Notes under the pieces: generated by a model
What the model saw: the letters and a program-made list of their open reading frames with translations, nothing else
What the model was told of the DNA's origin: nothing
Databases searched by the model: none
DNA from: Acridotheres tristis
Taxonomy: Eukaryota > Chordata > Aves > Passeriformes > Sturnidae
Assembly: GCA_037013685.1 (NCBI GenBank)
Contig: CM072897.1
Coordinates: 21,278,143 to 21,342,142, forward strand
Reading direction: 5' to 3'
Length of the DNA stretch: 64,000 nt
Part shown: positions 37,701 through 51,500 of the stretch, piece after piece
Position numbering within the stretch: position 1 is the first letter of the stretch
How the letters are laid out: every line of letters begins with the position of its first letter
Made by a program: the position numbers and the translations under genes

Positions 37701-38899
37701 CAGCTGAGAGGCTGGCACAGGGTCCTCCCCTCCACAGTGGCTCTGACGTGGGGCAGGAAGGGTTCGTGCTGGGATATTCCTGTCCGTGCCACACTGGCTG
37801 CCGCAAGGCGAGGAATGGGGAACCTCTGTGGAGCCACAGCCGACACATGCGGCTGCCCACAGAGCCCCTCCTGCACCCTGGCACCAAGCGACGGGGGGCT
37901 GCTGATCCCTGATCCCTCCATGCCAAGAGAAGGGCAGTGAGGTGGCTGCTGCAGGGGCATCAGCAGTGGGAGCCTCGCCTTGCCAAGGAGTGCCAGACTG
38001 GCACCTTGCTGGCAGTGTTTGTGCCAGCTGTGACACAGCTATGAGTTCTCGCTTCCATCCCTGCTCCTCTCCAGGTGTTCTTCCCTCAGTGGAGGCTGCA
38101 GGACCAGACCTAGGCATCCAGCCCTATAGCTCTGGGGTGTCACCACCCTGGGGAGGTGATGCCTTGGCACGCCCAAGCTTATCTTGCTCCCTTCCAGAGC
38201 AATGAATCCCAAAGAGCATTTTTGACTTGTACTTTGCTCCCACACATGATTTGTATGTTAATGTAATGCTGCGCAGCATGGAAAGCATCTCACTAAACAC
38301 TCCTGGGAAAGAACCCTTGGAATCAGGGTTGGTTTGGGAGATGGATGGATGATGGAATGCTACACACCAAGCCCAAGAAGGACAAGTGACATGCGGTCAG
38401 CAGCAGTTGTCTTTACTATGGACCACAGGAGATCAGAAAGGTAACCTTGTTAACAGGAGACCTAGTGGCTAACAAAATGTCATGCTGTAGGACGTACTAG
38501 AGAAGCACAATCACCAGAACAAAACGGCATCCAGGGGGACAGGGAAGCCCAGGGGGTTGCAAGAGATGCCCTATAGCAAATCTCTAGTGTTGTACTGACA
38601 CATCTGCAAGTGCAGGGGGCTGGCTGCATGGGTTCCTTTAGTCTTGGACACAAGTCAAAGGGTCTTCATCTTTACCCAGCTCCAGTGGCTCTGGCACAAT
38701 GATTATTGACTTTTTTTCAGAATAAAAATACTAATATAATTTTGTTCCACAAACTGTTTGCAAGAATCATTTCTCCAGGTGCAGCGAAAGGAGGGCAGAT
38801 AGGAAAACATCCTTCCCAGGGTTGTCCTTGTGGCTCTTGCCCTCTCCTCACTGACACCACAGCCCTCCCCAGCAATCCACTGAGGCTTTGCCTTCAGTG
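34744..38899. other. Gene-free stretch downstream of the ANKFN1-family gene
   Basis: AT-rich at 34760-35320. The 233-codon plus frame at 36552-37253 overlaps a CR1-like fragment and has no domain. A plus-strand AATAAA at about 38722 has no associated exon. Confidence 0.55.
36840..36912 (+). mobile_element. Possible CR1 internal fragment
   Basis: TCCTGGGGTCAGTTCTGGGC followed by TCCTCATGACAGGAAGG resembles the CR1 segment also present at about 57317-57350. Confidence 0.4.
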
Positions 38900-39282
38900 A
38901 ATCCCAAACAAGGCTTTTCCAAAAAAAAAAGAAAGGGGAAAAAAAAAAGTATTGCTGCTTCTTCTTGTAATATTTTTCCTCTCTCTCTCTCCCCTCTCTT
39001 CCTCCTTAAAAATGTTTACTTTCAAAAATTCCATTCCTGCAGAGATTTCTCCTGTGCTCTGAGGTCTCTGGACTCCACCCTCCTCTTCTCCAGTCAGAAA
39101 AACTGAGTCTCGATGTCTCTTTGGTTAAAAAAAAAAATCTAAAAAAATAGCACAAACAAATAACACACAACCCAATATGATCCCATTCCACCCCACGGAC
39201 GCCTGATGAGAGGGTGTCTGTGGAAGAAGGAAGCATCAGAGACGAGCTGTCTGCTCTCTGGAAGCCGAGGTCTCTGCTCCTC
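38900..39282 (-). other. Probable 3' UTR of the ANKFN1-family gene
   Basis: Sequence just downstream of the stop codon, rich in homopolymer runs (poly-A tracts on the plus strand at about 38921-38950 and 39127-39147, and a CT run near 38975). I found no AATAAA on the minus strand here. An AGTAAA variant lies at 39020-39015. The true 3' end is undetermined and could be further downstream. Confidence 0.4.
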
Positions 39283-39570
39283 TCATACGGTGGTCGCTGG
39301 CCCATACTGGAGCACCAGAGGGGAGGTCTCCTTGATACGCACGTAGAACCGCCCCTTGGGCTGGCTGGTGTGGAGGGACAGAGGCAAGAAGTCATCGGGG
39401 AGCCACTGCTCGCTCTCGTCAGCAGCAAACACCAGTCCGAAGTGCTCCAGCTGCTCCTCGCCATAGCAGACGGCGGCCGAGCCGCCCAGCACGTCCTGAG
39501 AGACGTCGTTCATCTCCAGCACCACCAACTTCACCACCTCCCTGGCAGGCGTCTGGCTGGTGATGTGCAG
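39283..39570 (-). CDS. ANKFN1: ANKFN1-family terminal coding exon 18, Ras-association domain and C-terminal TTV
   Basis: The acceptor is CTCTCCACAG|CTGCAC and the stop codon is TGA at 39285-39283. It encodes residues 1036-1130. LHITSQTPAREVVKLVVLEM continues the Ras-association-like domain (the T-A-x-E-V-V helix is characteristic), and GRFYVRIKETSPLVLQYG leads to the C-terminus PATTV. The last three residues, TTV, fit a class I PDZ-domain ligand. The preceding intron is the longest in the gene, about 2.05 kb. Confidence 0.93.
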   Translation of the reverse strand: MHITSQTPAREVVKLVVLEMNDVSQDVLGGSAAVCYGEEQLEHFGLVFAADESEQWLPDDFLPLSLHTSQPKGRFYVRIKETSPLVLQYGPATTV

Positions 39571-42500
39571 CTGTGGAGAGAGAGAGGTGGGAGAGATGGA
39601 TGGTAAGGGGGAGGAATGAGGAGGAACAGGGCCAGAGGCAGCATATGGCAGGGAGGAATGGTGAGGGTGGAGAAACGGCTGCCCCAGTGGTGCCTGTGAG
39701 CAGGTGGCAGCAGCCTGGCACAGAGCCATGGGCACACCGTGCCCAGGGAATGCCCAAGGGGTGACCCAGCATGCCAGGGCTCAAACTGATGGACTGCTTC
39801 CCTGCCTCCACTCCTCTCTCCAAGCCCTTGCCAGTCAACCCTTGTTAAGTGCCACCTACAGCTCTGCTGAGGCTGCCCCACCATCTCATCACATGTAGCT
39901 GGAGACAGACAGTCCTTGTCCTGCTCCTGGTACCATGGAGGGATGTGTGTGAAGTCCTTCCTGTGAGTGGAGTCCACACCCTCAGACCAGCTGGATCACA
40001 ACAGCTCTGCCAAACTACAACTAAAAGCTCTTTGGAACATGGCGCTAAATTTCATCCCACGCACAAGCCTGGGGTTCTCCCACCAACAGGCTACCCTGGC
40101 CCTCTGCTCCTCTGGGGCAGCCCTGTGAATCACAAATCAAGAAAATGAGCTCATCAGGGCCCTGTCTGCTAACAACAGGACTAATGCTGCTTGGCTTTAA
40201 AAACCCAAAGGCAGGACATCCATCCTCGCCCAGGCAAGGCAACGTTTCCTTTGGCACATCTTTGAGGGCTTGTGGAGTGCCAGGAGTGCTGTCCCGGCAG
40301 GGCGGTCCCAGCCCTGGGCCCACGTGAGCACTGCCAGCCCTGAACAGCCGTGGCAGGGCTCAGCTGATTTACACCAGCCAAGGAGCCGTGCCTTTGAACT
40401 CGCCTTTCTTCAAGGAGAACATCATAAAACGCTTTCAAGCAGGCGTGTCCAGAGCTTTGCAACTTCAAAAGCCACATGGGCAGCCCGCCAAGAACCCAAG
40501 TGCTGCATCTCAGTTCCATAGAAATCTATGGACATTCCTCAAATGGAAAATAATCTGAACAGGCAGAGTTGTCTCTGCTAGGATGTCCTGGCTGGGTGCA
40601 GAGACACTGGCTATCAAACCTCCCCAGCAATAAACCAATCAGCCTGTTGGCTCTGTTCTTCCTCTGCCATTCCCTTAGGGTCGCTTTCAACCCAAACTAG
40701 TCCATGATTTAATGATTTTCTGCTCCATCATCCTCAATCCTGGGCACCAGGAATGTCTTGGAAGGGAAATTTCAACATGGGAATGATCTCCATGGCTGGG
40801 ACCAAAGAAGGCCACAAAGCCAGAGGGAGACCTGCCCAAGATGTGTGTCCTGGGGTATGTCCTCTTGTGGAGGATGCCACCTGGAGCAGGTGCGAGTGAT
40901 CAGAGCTGGGGTGGTCAGCTCTTGGCAGCAAAGCCCTCATGGAGAGGAGTCAGGTCACATATCTGCTCCAGCATAGTCTGAAGGAGCATGGAAGGAGCTC
41001 TGCCTGCTGCCTCAGCTGGAACTAGAGCGGGCTCTGCCACCGGAGTTGCCACAAGCGGGAGCTGCTCTCCCTTCCATAATGTGAAGGCTGGAGCAGAGAT
41101 CACACACCTGGGAAGGGGAGGCTGTAGGAGGAGCACAGCCATAGCAGGGGTGATGGCTGAATTTTGGCCTGGAAGGATGATGTGTTTGAACACCAGGATA
41201 TGGCAAGGACATGGCAAGGACATGACAATGTGTCCTTTGCTCTGCCTGCCCACACTGGGTGGCAGCAACCTACCGTCACCTGCTGAACCACAGACCAAGA
41301 CATGAACTTCAGCCCCACCGCCTTGTCCTCAGAATTCACTGAATGTGGCCCTGGCTCACTCCTTCTGCAGCAGTAGCCATCGCTCCTGCAGAAATACCCT
41401 GTCCTACCAGGAGCCTCATTACTATAGCAGGGACAGAGGGACTCAGGGCAGGAGTGCTGTGGGCCTCCAGGCGACTTCACCCCCGGGACGGTGGAGGATG
41501 GGGAGGGCGGTGCCAGATATGGGGCACATGAGCCCTGCTGCCTCTGTCCCCATCCTGCCAGCCCTGTCCCTCTGGGCACGGCACAGCCACTCTGCCACCT
41601 GTTACAGGCTCTGGTACCTTGACACTGGTCTCTTTGGAGAGTCCCGTTTCATACTGAGGGCAGACCCTCAAGGTGACAGAGCCCAGCTTCTTCCCTTGGT
41701 CGGCCAAACCCCCGGGCTGCTCTGGCTGCTGCTCCACCAAGTTCTGAGTCCACTCATCTGAGCGCGTCTGGCAGACGGGCTCGGAGCCCTGCCCGCCCCG
41801 GTGGTGCTCGGGGCTGGCTGTCGAGCCAGTCCCCAGCCTGAGCTGGCTGCAGTGGCCCGTGGTCCTGCTCTCGGTCGGGGAGCTGTCCACGGAGCCGGGG
41901 TAGGACTTTCTCGGGGCGGGGCAGTGGGGCTTGGGGAAGTCCAGGCTGCTGGTGCGCACGCAGTACGCCTGCCGCTTCTCCGTGATGCGCAGCAGCTCGA
42001 TCTGCCGGCTGGGTAGAACGAAGTCACTGTCATAGAGTGCGGGCGGTGGCTGCGGCTCCCCGGGCGGTGGCGGCACTGCCGATAGGGTCTTGAGCTCGTG
42101 GCTCTGCAGGACATCGGGGGCACTGTCCCGCAAGGTGCGGGCCACCCTCCGGCTGCAGCACTCGGGCCCCGAGGAGGAGTACACCAGGTCGAGCTCCTTC
42201 GGGCTCTGCGCCCGGCTGGAGTCATAGTCACTGTCGGTGGCCAGGAACACCTCCGAGGAGCCTTCCTCATCTGACAGCCCGTGCGAGTCTGCGAGGGGTG
42301 AGAGAAGCAGAGAGGGGCTCAGCCTGAGCGTGGACGACCCTCGCTGAGGTGGAATCCAAGGAAGCCTCTGAAGCTTAGCCCCTTAGCCCCCTGTCACACA
42401 CCTGAGCTGCACTCTCCACAGCACAGGCAGAACAGGTCCTGCCCCGGCTGAGCCCGACTGCCCTGCCTATCCTCCCGGCCCCAGCCCTGGCCGCACCTCT

Positions 42501-45500
42501 GGCACAGCCATCTCTGACCCACCGGGAACGGGCAGCCCCCGAGCCCACCGAGCAGGAGGTTGGCACAGCCGGGTCCTTACCAGAGTTGAGCTTGTGGCTG
42601 GTCTCTGGTGAGGGCACTGGGGACGGAAGGTAGTCAAGGTGGGACGAGGAGGATTGGGTTTTCTCCTTCATTGGCCCCCCGGCCTCGCTGAGGAAGCCAC
42701 TGAGAGAGACCCCACAGGATGGCTGCTTGTAGCGGGCGTGCTGCAGGACATCCATGATCCAGCGCATCTCTCGCCAGATCTCCTCCATTTGCTGCCAACA
42801 GAGGAAATGGAGGAGCCCTTTCACACAGCAAAGCACAGCAACAAGGAAATCCCATGGCAAAACACGGAGTCTGTACACACAGCTCTCCCCAGAGCTTGGG
42901 GGGAATCCCTGAACTGGGAAATGCACAGAAAGTGCTCTCAGGTAGGAGGAGGATGCAGTTGCTGGTTCAGCACGGGTGCTGGGGACAGAGGCAGCATGGG
43001 AAGCTCTTTTTCAAGTCCATCCCGAAATGCACTTGCAGGCCCTTTTCTAGCTAAGACGGCACATGCACTGCAGAAGCCTTTGGGTGTCTTCTTGGGATTT
43101 TTAATGCGATCATTGCAATAAGAACTTGCTTGATAAAGCAATTGTGTCCTGGAGAAGAAAATGCTCCAGAGAGACCTCAGAGCCCCTTCCAGTGCCTAAA
43201 AGGACTCCAAGAAAGATGAAGAGGGACTTGGGACAAGGGCCTGGAGTGATGGGACAAGAGCTGGGAGGGACAGGACAAGGGGCTGGAGTGACAGGACAAG
43301 GGTGACAGGATTCTTACTTCCAGAGGGCAGGGTTAGATGCGATATTGGGAAGGAACTGTTCCCTTGAAAGGTGAGGAGGCCCTGGCACAGGGTGCCCAGA
43401 GAAGCTGTGGCTGTCCCTGGATCCCTGGCAGCGTCCAAGGCCAGGTTGGACATGGCTTCGAGCCATCTGGGATAGGGGAAGGTGGAACTGGATGAGGTTT
43501 AATGTCTGTTTCAACCCAAATCATTCCATGAATCTGCGAAAGATCAGCCTGCTGCTGCCCACCAGCCACATCAAAGAACCCCCAGGGCCACCAAGACCAG
43601 GGAACACCCCTGGTGCAGATGCTGCTGCCTGAGTCCTGGCAGGTATGGGGCACTGTCGAGCCTGGCTCCCACCCCATACCTGGATGTAGTCCTGAACCTG
43701 CTGGTGCCTCTGCTTGGCGGTGGAGAGCTCGGCATCAGAGAAAGCCTCCCTGAGGCTCTGCTGGGAGAGGAGAGACTCCAGCTCCAGCAGGGCAGACACC
43801 TGGCAGTACTGCATGATGAATTCCCGGTCGTACGTGAAGAAGTGAACTGGGAGAGGAAACAAGAGAGGGATGAAAAATGAGGTCCCGTGCTGTGGATGCC
43901 ATACAAGCTCCTTCCTATTACCCAAGATGAGGGGGCAACACTATCCATTAGTCCACCTGGACAGCCCTCAGTACAACCCTCCATCCCTCCCTCCAGGGAG
44001 TGAGGGAACTCAAGCCACCCCACTGCTCAGCCCAGACCTCAGGAGGCCTCAGAGGACAAGGGGATCAGCAGGGTTGGGTTTTGGCATTGCCTCTTCTCAC
44101 CCAGCTCGAAGATTTGCAGTGGCAGTGTGAGGAAGCCAGAGCGAGGGGTGTAGGGGTTGTTCTGGCCTGGAGCAGTGCAGACGTCGTCTGATGGAGGCAG
44201 CAGCAGCAGGAAGGAGACCTGATCCCCAAAGTCCAGCACCTCTTGGCTGTACAGACGGAAGTCTTTGGCCTGCAAGAAGACAGTGCAGGTAACAGCTGCA
44301 CACATGACCTGGTGGGGCCTCTGCCCAGCCCTCGTGCACAGAGACCACCTGCAACCAGGGGACACTGCAGCTTCAGCACACAACCACAGGTTCCTTGCTT
44401 CTGGCATCATCTGCATCATCTCATCACCTCTTCTCTAATTTTTCCTAAAAGTCTTGAAACATCTGGTCAAAGTCACCATGGCAGGGTGTCAAAAACGTGC
44501 CACCAGTGATGGCTCAGCAATGTGCAGAGAGGTACCCTCCCAGCCGCCCAGCCAGAAGCACATGCCTGTGACTGGGGCTGGTGGGTTGCTTCCCAGCAGA
44601 TACTTGGCTTGGTGGAAGAAGGTTTCTCTCCATGCAGTCAGGCCCCAGAGGCTGCAGCTCCAGCCCAGCACTGGCCAGGGACCAGCCTGCTTTGGAGGGG
44701 CAGAGTTGGGCCGGTCTTGTGCTGCCCAGGACCAAACTACTGACAGCAGTAACAAACCCAGATTTGCTGTTGTTGCTTTGGGGGTACAGTGTGGGAAGGA
44801 CAAACAGCTCCTGTGGACACTGTCCCTTGGGCAGGCAGACTCACCACTCACCTTTTGTCTGCACGGCACTAAAATCTGGGTGCTCCAGCCCCACAAGGAG
44901 GGCCAGACATGCAGTTCCCCACCTGCTGCAACCACCAGCTCTGTGCTCACAGCCCCGTCCCCTCCCTCTGCCCCAGACCTTGGCTCCTGCCTCTACCTCC
45001 TGCAATGGGATGTTCACCAGGGTCATCAGCTCCTTGATGGCCACTTGGAGCTCCTGAAACAAGGGGTTCTGGGACCTGTCAGCATCTGTCTCTGTGGGAA
45101 CAGGCTCCTCCACGCTGGCCGTCTTCTGCAGCCACTCCCACTCCTCCCTGCAGAAGGCCAGAGACAGACAGGTGAAGGAGGGAGCAGCTCAGGTGGACAC
45201 AATTACTCTGAGAGCTGTGTTTACTTGGCTGTTCCTCTCCAAGACAGTGCAGCATCCCCAGAGATGTGGGAGAGGTGGAGGTAGAGAGCGAAATTGGTTT
45301 GCTCTAGGCTGAATCAGAATCACAGAATATGCTGAGCTAGATGGGACCCACAAGGATTGTCAAGCTCAGCCCTGACCCCACACAGGACACCCCAACAATC
45401 CCACCCTGTGCCTGAGAGTGCTGCATGGCAGGGATAAGAGGGAATATTATGCTGCTGCTGAAGCAGGAGGTGATTGATGCTGTTAGCCTGGGTGGGACAA

Positions 45501-48500
45501 AGCAGCCTGGCTGCCCTGGCTGAGCAGCCCTGCAAATCCCACCTGGAGATGTTGGGGTTGGAGCGAATCTTGACGTGGCACAGGATGTTGGGGAGCTGCT
45601 CTGGCACCAGCACTCGGATCTGATCCACGGCACTGCACAACTTCAAGTAGCCCAGGTAGAGGCCCGGGGAGAGGGCATGGCTGCTCCGCTGATGATAAGC
45701 CAGCTTGTCCTGGGAACAAAGGCACTGCTGGACTGAGCAAGTCCTCACAGTGGGACCCGTGCTGATGCCCTAGCACAGCCAGTCCAGCTGGAGAAGGGGA
45801 GTGGCACAGGAAGACAACCGGTGCTGCCAGGGTGAATCTGGCACCAAATTGATGCCTCCCTTGAAACAACAAGATTTTTGGAGGCTGGCTGGGCTCTGCT
45901 CCCCCTCTGCTGTGACCTTTCCAGGCTGAGGGGGAGCAGGGAGCACTGGTGTTTCCCAGGGGAGCCCAGTTGCAATCCCTGGCCCAAGAGCCCCAGCACA
46001 GACCTGGACGGAGATGAGCAGCATGTCCAGAGCACTGGGCTCCTCTGGGGAGGACACGGACTTGCGGCTGCTCTGCAGCTTGCAGATGGGGACCCAGCGG
46101 ACGCTCTCAAAAGTCTGATTGGTCTTCACCTCCTTCAGGGTGACAATGAGGATGTTGCCCTGTTTGTCTTTGATGGGCTCGAAGAAGACCTGCCCCAGGT
46201 CCTGGATGCCCAGCAGCCCCTGTGCGACAGGGTGAGAAGGCAGGAGAAAGCAGAGGGTCAGGGGATATCCCGGAGGCACGGTGGGTCTGGGCAGCTGAGA
46301 TGTGCCTGCAGCTGCCTGCTGGAAACCAGTCTGCCCAGAAAAGCACCCTGATGGTCCCCAGCCCCTCTTCATGAGACTGCCATGACACCTGGCACCTTGC
46401 TGTCCCACGGCCAGAGTCCTGCCAGGGAGGATGAGGCAGGAACACACAGTCATGGCCAGCAGATCCTGGATTTATCCTGACTGTGGTACATCTGCATGCT
46501 GCTCCCACGGCAGCTAAGTCTCCAGCATCCCACTTAAGGTGTTTGCTCCCATCCCAGGCTGACTCTCACCTGCATCTGCGAGATGGCCAGCAGCATCTTG
46601 AAGCGTGTCTGCAGGATGCAGGAGCAGGAGGACTGGGACACAGTGACACACTGCCGCAACCACAGGATCTCGTCCCACATACATGACACCTGCACACACC
46701 AGAGAGTGTCACTGCTGCTGCAGCTGGGTCACACGAGGGGGTTTTGGGGAAATTGCCTCTCTGAGTTGCGTTAGGGACATGCATGGGCATGCAGCACCTG
46801 TCAGCAGGGTGCAAATAAATCCCCGTGCCACAGGTACTGAGATGCCCCCAGAGTCTGTACCTGAGGGCAGCCCTGAGCCCTGTCCACTCAGACATCCATC
46901 TTCATCTAGGACTGAAACCTTAAGTTTGAATACAAGTTCGCCAAGGTGGGGAGGGAGAAGAAAGCACTCTCCATCAGTAGATAAGCACCGTCCAGCAAAT
47001 TATTTTGGCCCTGAGCTGCCCACCTGCCCTTTCCCTAAGTCTGCTGACATTGGAGGAGCCAGGGGCACCTCCCTGTGCATCCCACAGCAGAGGCAGAGGT
47101 GCCATGGCAGGATGCTGAGGGGAAGCAGTTCAACAGCCACTGACATCCCTGTGGAGAGGCACTGCCCACCAGCCCTGGCACACAGCCTGCCCAGTGTGGC
47201 ACTGGTCTGTCACATCTTTGGGCTTCCAGGGGTTGGGACGAAATGCCATTCCCTGGAAGTTTCCTGGTCCATGCTGAACCCCAGCAAGGAGCAAGTCCAT
47301 GGGCTGCCTGCACTGCCAAGCCCCAGTGTCTGGGCTGGAGGGGCGGAGGTGTTGCCTGATGCCTGCCTGGGTCACCCTGACACTCCTGGCTCTCTGCCCA
47401 AGCCCACGGTCCCTCAGCCACCCACCTTGGTAAGCCAGAGGAAATCCTGCATGAGCAGGCAGGAGTAGGTGTCATCAATCTCCACTACAGGGATCTGGTC
47501 TTCATGGGTCACCAGGATGTTGTCATCCTTGTAGAAGATGGCTGTCAGGTAGAGGCCCCTGCATGGGAGGGAAAACAGACTTCAGTGTCACTCCCAGCTG
47601 CCAGCTCCATCTCCCAAAGGGTCTCTTTCCCGAGGGAAGATGAGATGCCCTGCCCCAGGTCTCCACTTATCTCCAACAGCCCATTGCAAAAGAGGCTTGT
47701 GGCTGGTACGGGAAGCAGGAACAGGAACCTAGGGTGTCCCAGCATATACCATGGCCCATCACCCTGCATCACATGGGACAGAGATGGGGCAGACTGTGCA
47801 GGGGATACTCTGGGTCTGGATGGGGTTCCAGGTGACCCTTAGACGTGATGCAGGGGTCTGGGCACCAGCACAGCTTGGCCAGTCCAAACGGAGACACCAA
47901 GAGAACCTTTGATCTCAGGGTGATGGGACTCATCTCCACTGACACCACCAGCACACTCCCGGTGCAGACCCTGCTCTAAGCACCCCCAGCCCCCAGTGTG
48001 CACCTCCAGTTTTCAGGACGGGCAGCTCTGCGGCCCTGCTGGGACAGGGATTCTCACCAACCCGTGCACCAGCCTCTCACCGCTTCAGTGTCTTGAGAAA
48101 CTTGCTGCCAGGGTGGAAGAGGTGCTTGAGGCTCTTGGAGACTGAATGCTTTCTGCTCTGGGGCTGGTTCTTGCAGGGTTCTGTGGAGCAGAGAGCAGAG
48201 GATGCTGCAGCAGGAGATGAAGAGCTGATTTCAACCCATTGGGAAGGCTCTGCCGAGGTCTCTGCTGCCTGAGCTGCCTCCCTGCTCAGCTCATCCATGG
48301 CACAGCCCTGTCCCTGCACACCATCCCAGCTCTGTGCATCACACCACAACCCTGGGGGACTCAGCTGTCCTCCACCTAGCCTCCCTGGAGCACTGTGCTG
48401 TGGGCTCACCATGGCAAATGCAGTGCTGGTGGACGGTCTTCACCTGGCCCAGCAGATGGTCCAGAGCCTCAGCCTGTCCCCTCCGCCGCGGCGCCCGGCC

Positions 48501-51500
48501 GTCGTACTCCCGCCAGTCTGTGGGGACACACCAGCATCACCCTGCACCCCTTGGCCTGGGGGACTAGGGGCTCCCATCCCCTCCTCACACATCATCTGAG
48601 TGTCCCCCCCGTGCCCCAGCCTGGCGGCAGCTGTGGGTGCTGGGCACCTCTGGGTGTGCTGGGAGATGCCCGGTTTTGTGCCACTCTTCCCAGGAACACC
48701 CAGCTCTGCAGAGCACCTCGTGGCCACCGGCCTCCCCATAGCGTGGTAGGGGACACACCAGAGGGAAGGAACAAGGTTCTGTCTGTTGCTGCTGTACTTC
48801 ACTGGCCTTAAAAAATAAAATTCTTTCCAGTCTCTTCCTCCAGGTCTTCCCCAGTTACTCCAGATGAGTGCTGGGTGCTAGGCTTACCTCGACAAACACA
48901 TAAATAAACTCCCAGCAGCTCCACCCGCTGTGGGACGGCAGCAGGACCATGAGCAGGGCTGGGGACCTGGCAGCTCTTCTCCCTCAGCTTTATATTAATT
49001 ACTTTAAACACCCCGTGTCCTGCCCGCTGCTGTTTTCCATGGAAAGTTCAGCTCTGTTAACTTTGGCTAGAACTTGCCGCTATTTTTAGTAGCTTTAAAA
49101 ACACCCAGGGAGGTGCCTGACTATATTCTGCTGGGCCAGGGAGGGATCTCAACTGAAGGGAGAAATGTTACTGGCAATAAAAATAAATAAACTCCACTCC
49201 TGTCTGATTCACTTCAGCCACACTCAATTGATGCCACCTGGATCTTGGTCACAGGGAATGTGACTGGTGAGATGGCAAATGAGCTTTAAAGTGGGTGCAA
49301 ACATGACAGGGACAAGATAAAGCCAGGGGAGTGGATGGCTGTGCCCTTGCTATGTGAATTCCTAGACATGAAAATGGATTTTTGGTGTTTTCAGTGCTCT
49401 GTGGATCTGTAACCAGAGCTGTGCATGGTGCTGCACATCTCTGACCCATCACTGATCACCTCCACCTGTCCCCGATGCCCTCACTGCTCCTGGGAGCAGC
49501 AGCCTTGCTCCCTGGGTGCCTGCAGAATGGTGGTAGAGGATGTGCTTCCATGACCTGATCCTTGGGACAAGCTCAGCCTCCCATGGGACTGCTCCTTGTC
49601 ATTCATAGCACCAATCCCATGGGACACCACATAGGCACCTGTTTTGGGACTGGTGACAAGTGGCAGAGGCCATTCTGGAGCCCCCATAGTCCTGAGCTTC
49701 ACCCTTTGGGCTGCTCCTTCTAGCTCAGTCCTCCTGGTTCTTCTCCACCCAGCACCCCGGGGTGCCTTGTGTGACACTGGGTGGCTGTGTCCTGACACTT
49801 TTCCTGGGGCCAGCATGGGGAGGAGAGTGCTGACATCCCAGAGGTGGTCTCTGTTGAGGCTCGTGACCTCCATCCCAGCTCCATGCCAGGGAATTCAGGT
49901 CCTTGGGTCTGGGCTGGATGGAAGAGACCATGTGATGGCACAGAGGGGCAGGCCACTGCCACCCAGGACCACTCTGAGTCCTGGCTCGTAGCCACCTCCC
50001 AGTTTCCTCAGTGGGATGAGCTGATCCAGGTGGCCTGAAATGGCTCAGCCTTTCCCAGGCAGCAAGGACAATTCAAGGGTGAAAAATCACTATTTGGCAA
50101 AGCACCTGTTGGCTGGAGGCAGCATCCCAGACCCCCAGGCACAGCCTGGCCTGAGACTCCAAATTCTGCCTCTGCCCCTGGGTCTGCTCATCCCTATCCC
50201 AGCAGTGAGAGGGACCTCTTGATGGAGCTGCTCATCCCCCACCTGCCCTGGGCTGGCTGCTGTGGGAGTGGTCCTGGGGGTACTCACTGGAAGGGATGGC
50301 GAAGGGGGGTGTGGAGGCTTGTGGGGGACCCCAGCCCTTCATGTTGTAGGCAGACACGCGGACGTGGTACACCGTGCCCTGCAAGGAGACAACACACTCA
50401 ACACATCCTCACCTCTCCTGGCTTGGCAGGTGAGGCAAGGAGGATTCCCCCCAGCCCACTGTTCCAGTACACCATGAGGAGCACTCAACTAGGAGCCCAT
50501 AGGCTGGGTCACTGGCTCTTACCCTCCCTCCTGTACAGAGTCCTTGTTATGAGACACTAGAGAATCCCTGTGGCCCTGCTGGGCGGGTTTGGGGCACACA
50601 GAGGAAGGACTGGACATTGCAAATGCACTGGAGAGATGTTCCAGCCTGAAAGACTCAGTGCTTCTGTGGATTGGGGTGCTGGTGATCCCCTGGAGACAGG
50701 GAGGTGGTCCAGCACTATCAAGGACTTGTAGCACAGTGACAGTGATTAAAGCCTCTGATTAAAACTCAGTCAAGCTGACACATGTTGCCAAACCTCCAGG
50801 CACTCATGAAGGCGACAGGAACCTGTGAAGCAGCTCTGAGAGTGTGATTGATGGGCTTGGAGCAGTTTGCAGAGATGCTGTTCCGGGCTCCACTCGAGCC
50901 CCTCCTGCCACACTGAGGGCAGGTCCCGCCCTGACAGCGCTCCTGGGCTCAGCATTGCTGCTGTGCCTAAGCCCCTCTCACCTCATCAAGGGTGTTCTCT
51001 GCTCCCCGAGTCAGTGCTCCCTGCCTGCCTACCCCTGATAAGGGTGACCCATTTATCCCAGCATCTGCCCATGTTCCCATCCTGAGCTCCATTCCACTGC
51101 AGTCCCATGTCCCCAGTGCTGGCCCAGGCATGGCTCTGGTGCTTCTCAGGGAGATAAACCAGCAGGGAGCCACAGTCCCACCAACTATGACTTTGCCGAG
51201 CTGCCGAAGATGGAGATGGGGCTGGTCCCCCCTCTCGGTGACATCGACGCTGGGGTGAGGGGTTGGACTGTGCAGGTGGCAGAGGAATGAGCCACAGATT
51301 TATTGCCCAGGAAGAGCCTGGGTGGAGATAGGAGTGGGGTGGGGGATGGAGGATAAATCAGGCGTTGGGTGAATGAGCCCATTCTGCCTGTCACTGCCGA
51401 GTCCCCAGGCACCCTGTCAGGGAGGTTCCCCCCTGTCAGTAGCTCAGATGCCTCTCCCAGTCCCACACTCTTGGCTCTGCCCAGGCTGTGCCCATGGCAC

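Noticed and set aside
38716..38728. Plus-strand AATAAA as a polyadenylation signal for a convergent gene
   Set aside because: No plus-strand exon or open frame leads into it.
41273..41322. A possible minus-strand exon (DKAVGLKFMSWSVVQQVT) between coding exons 17 and 18
   Set aside because: It has plausible splice sites, but exon 17 joins directly to exon 18 in phase and gives a continuous Ras-association-like domain; inserting this segment would break the fold.
41668..42270. 200-codon alternative frame over exon 17
   Set aside because: A shadow frame of a GC-rich coding exon; the other frame carries matching splice phases and conserved family sequence.
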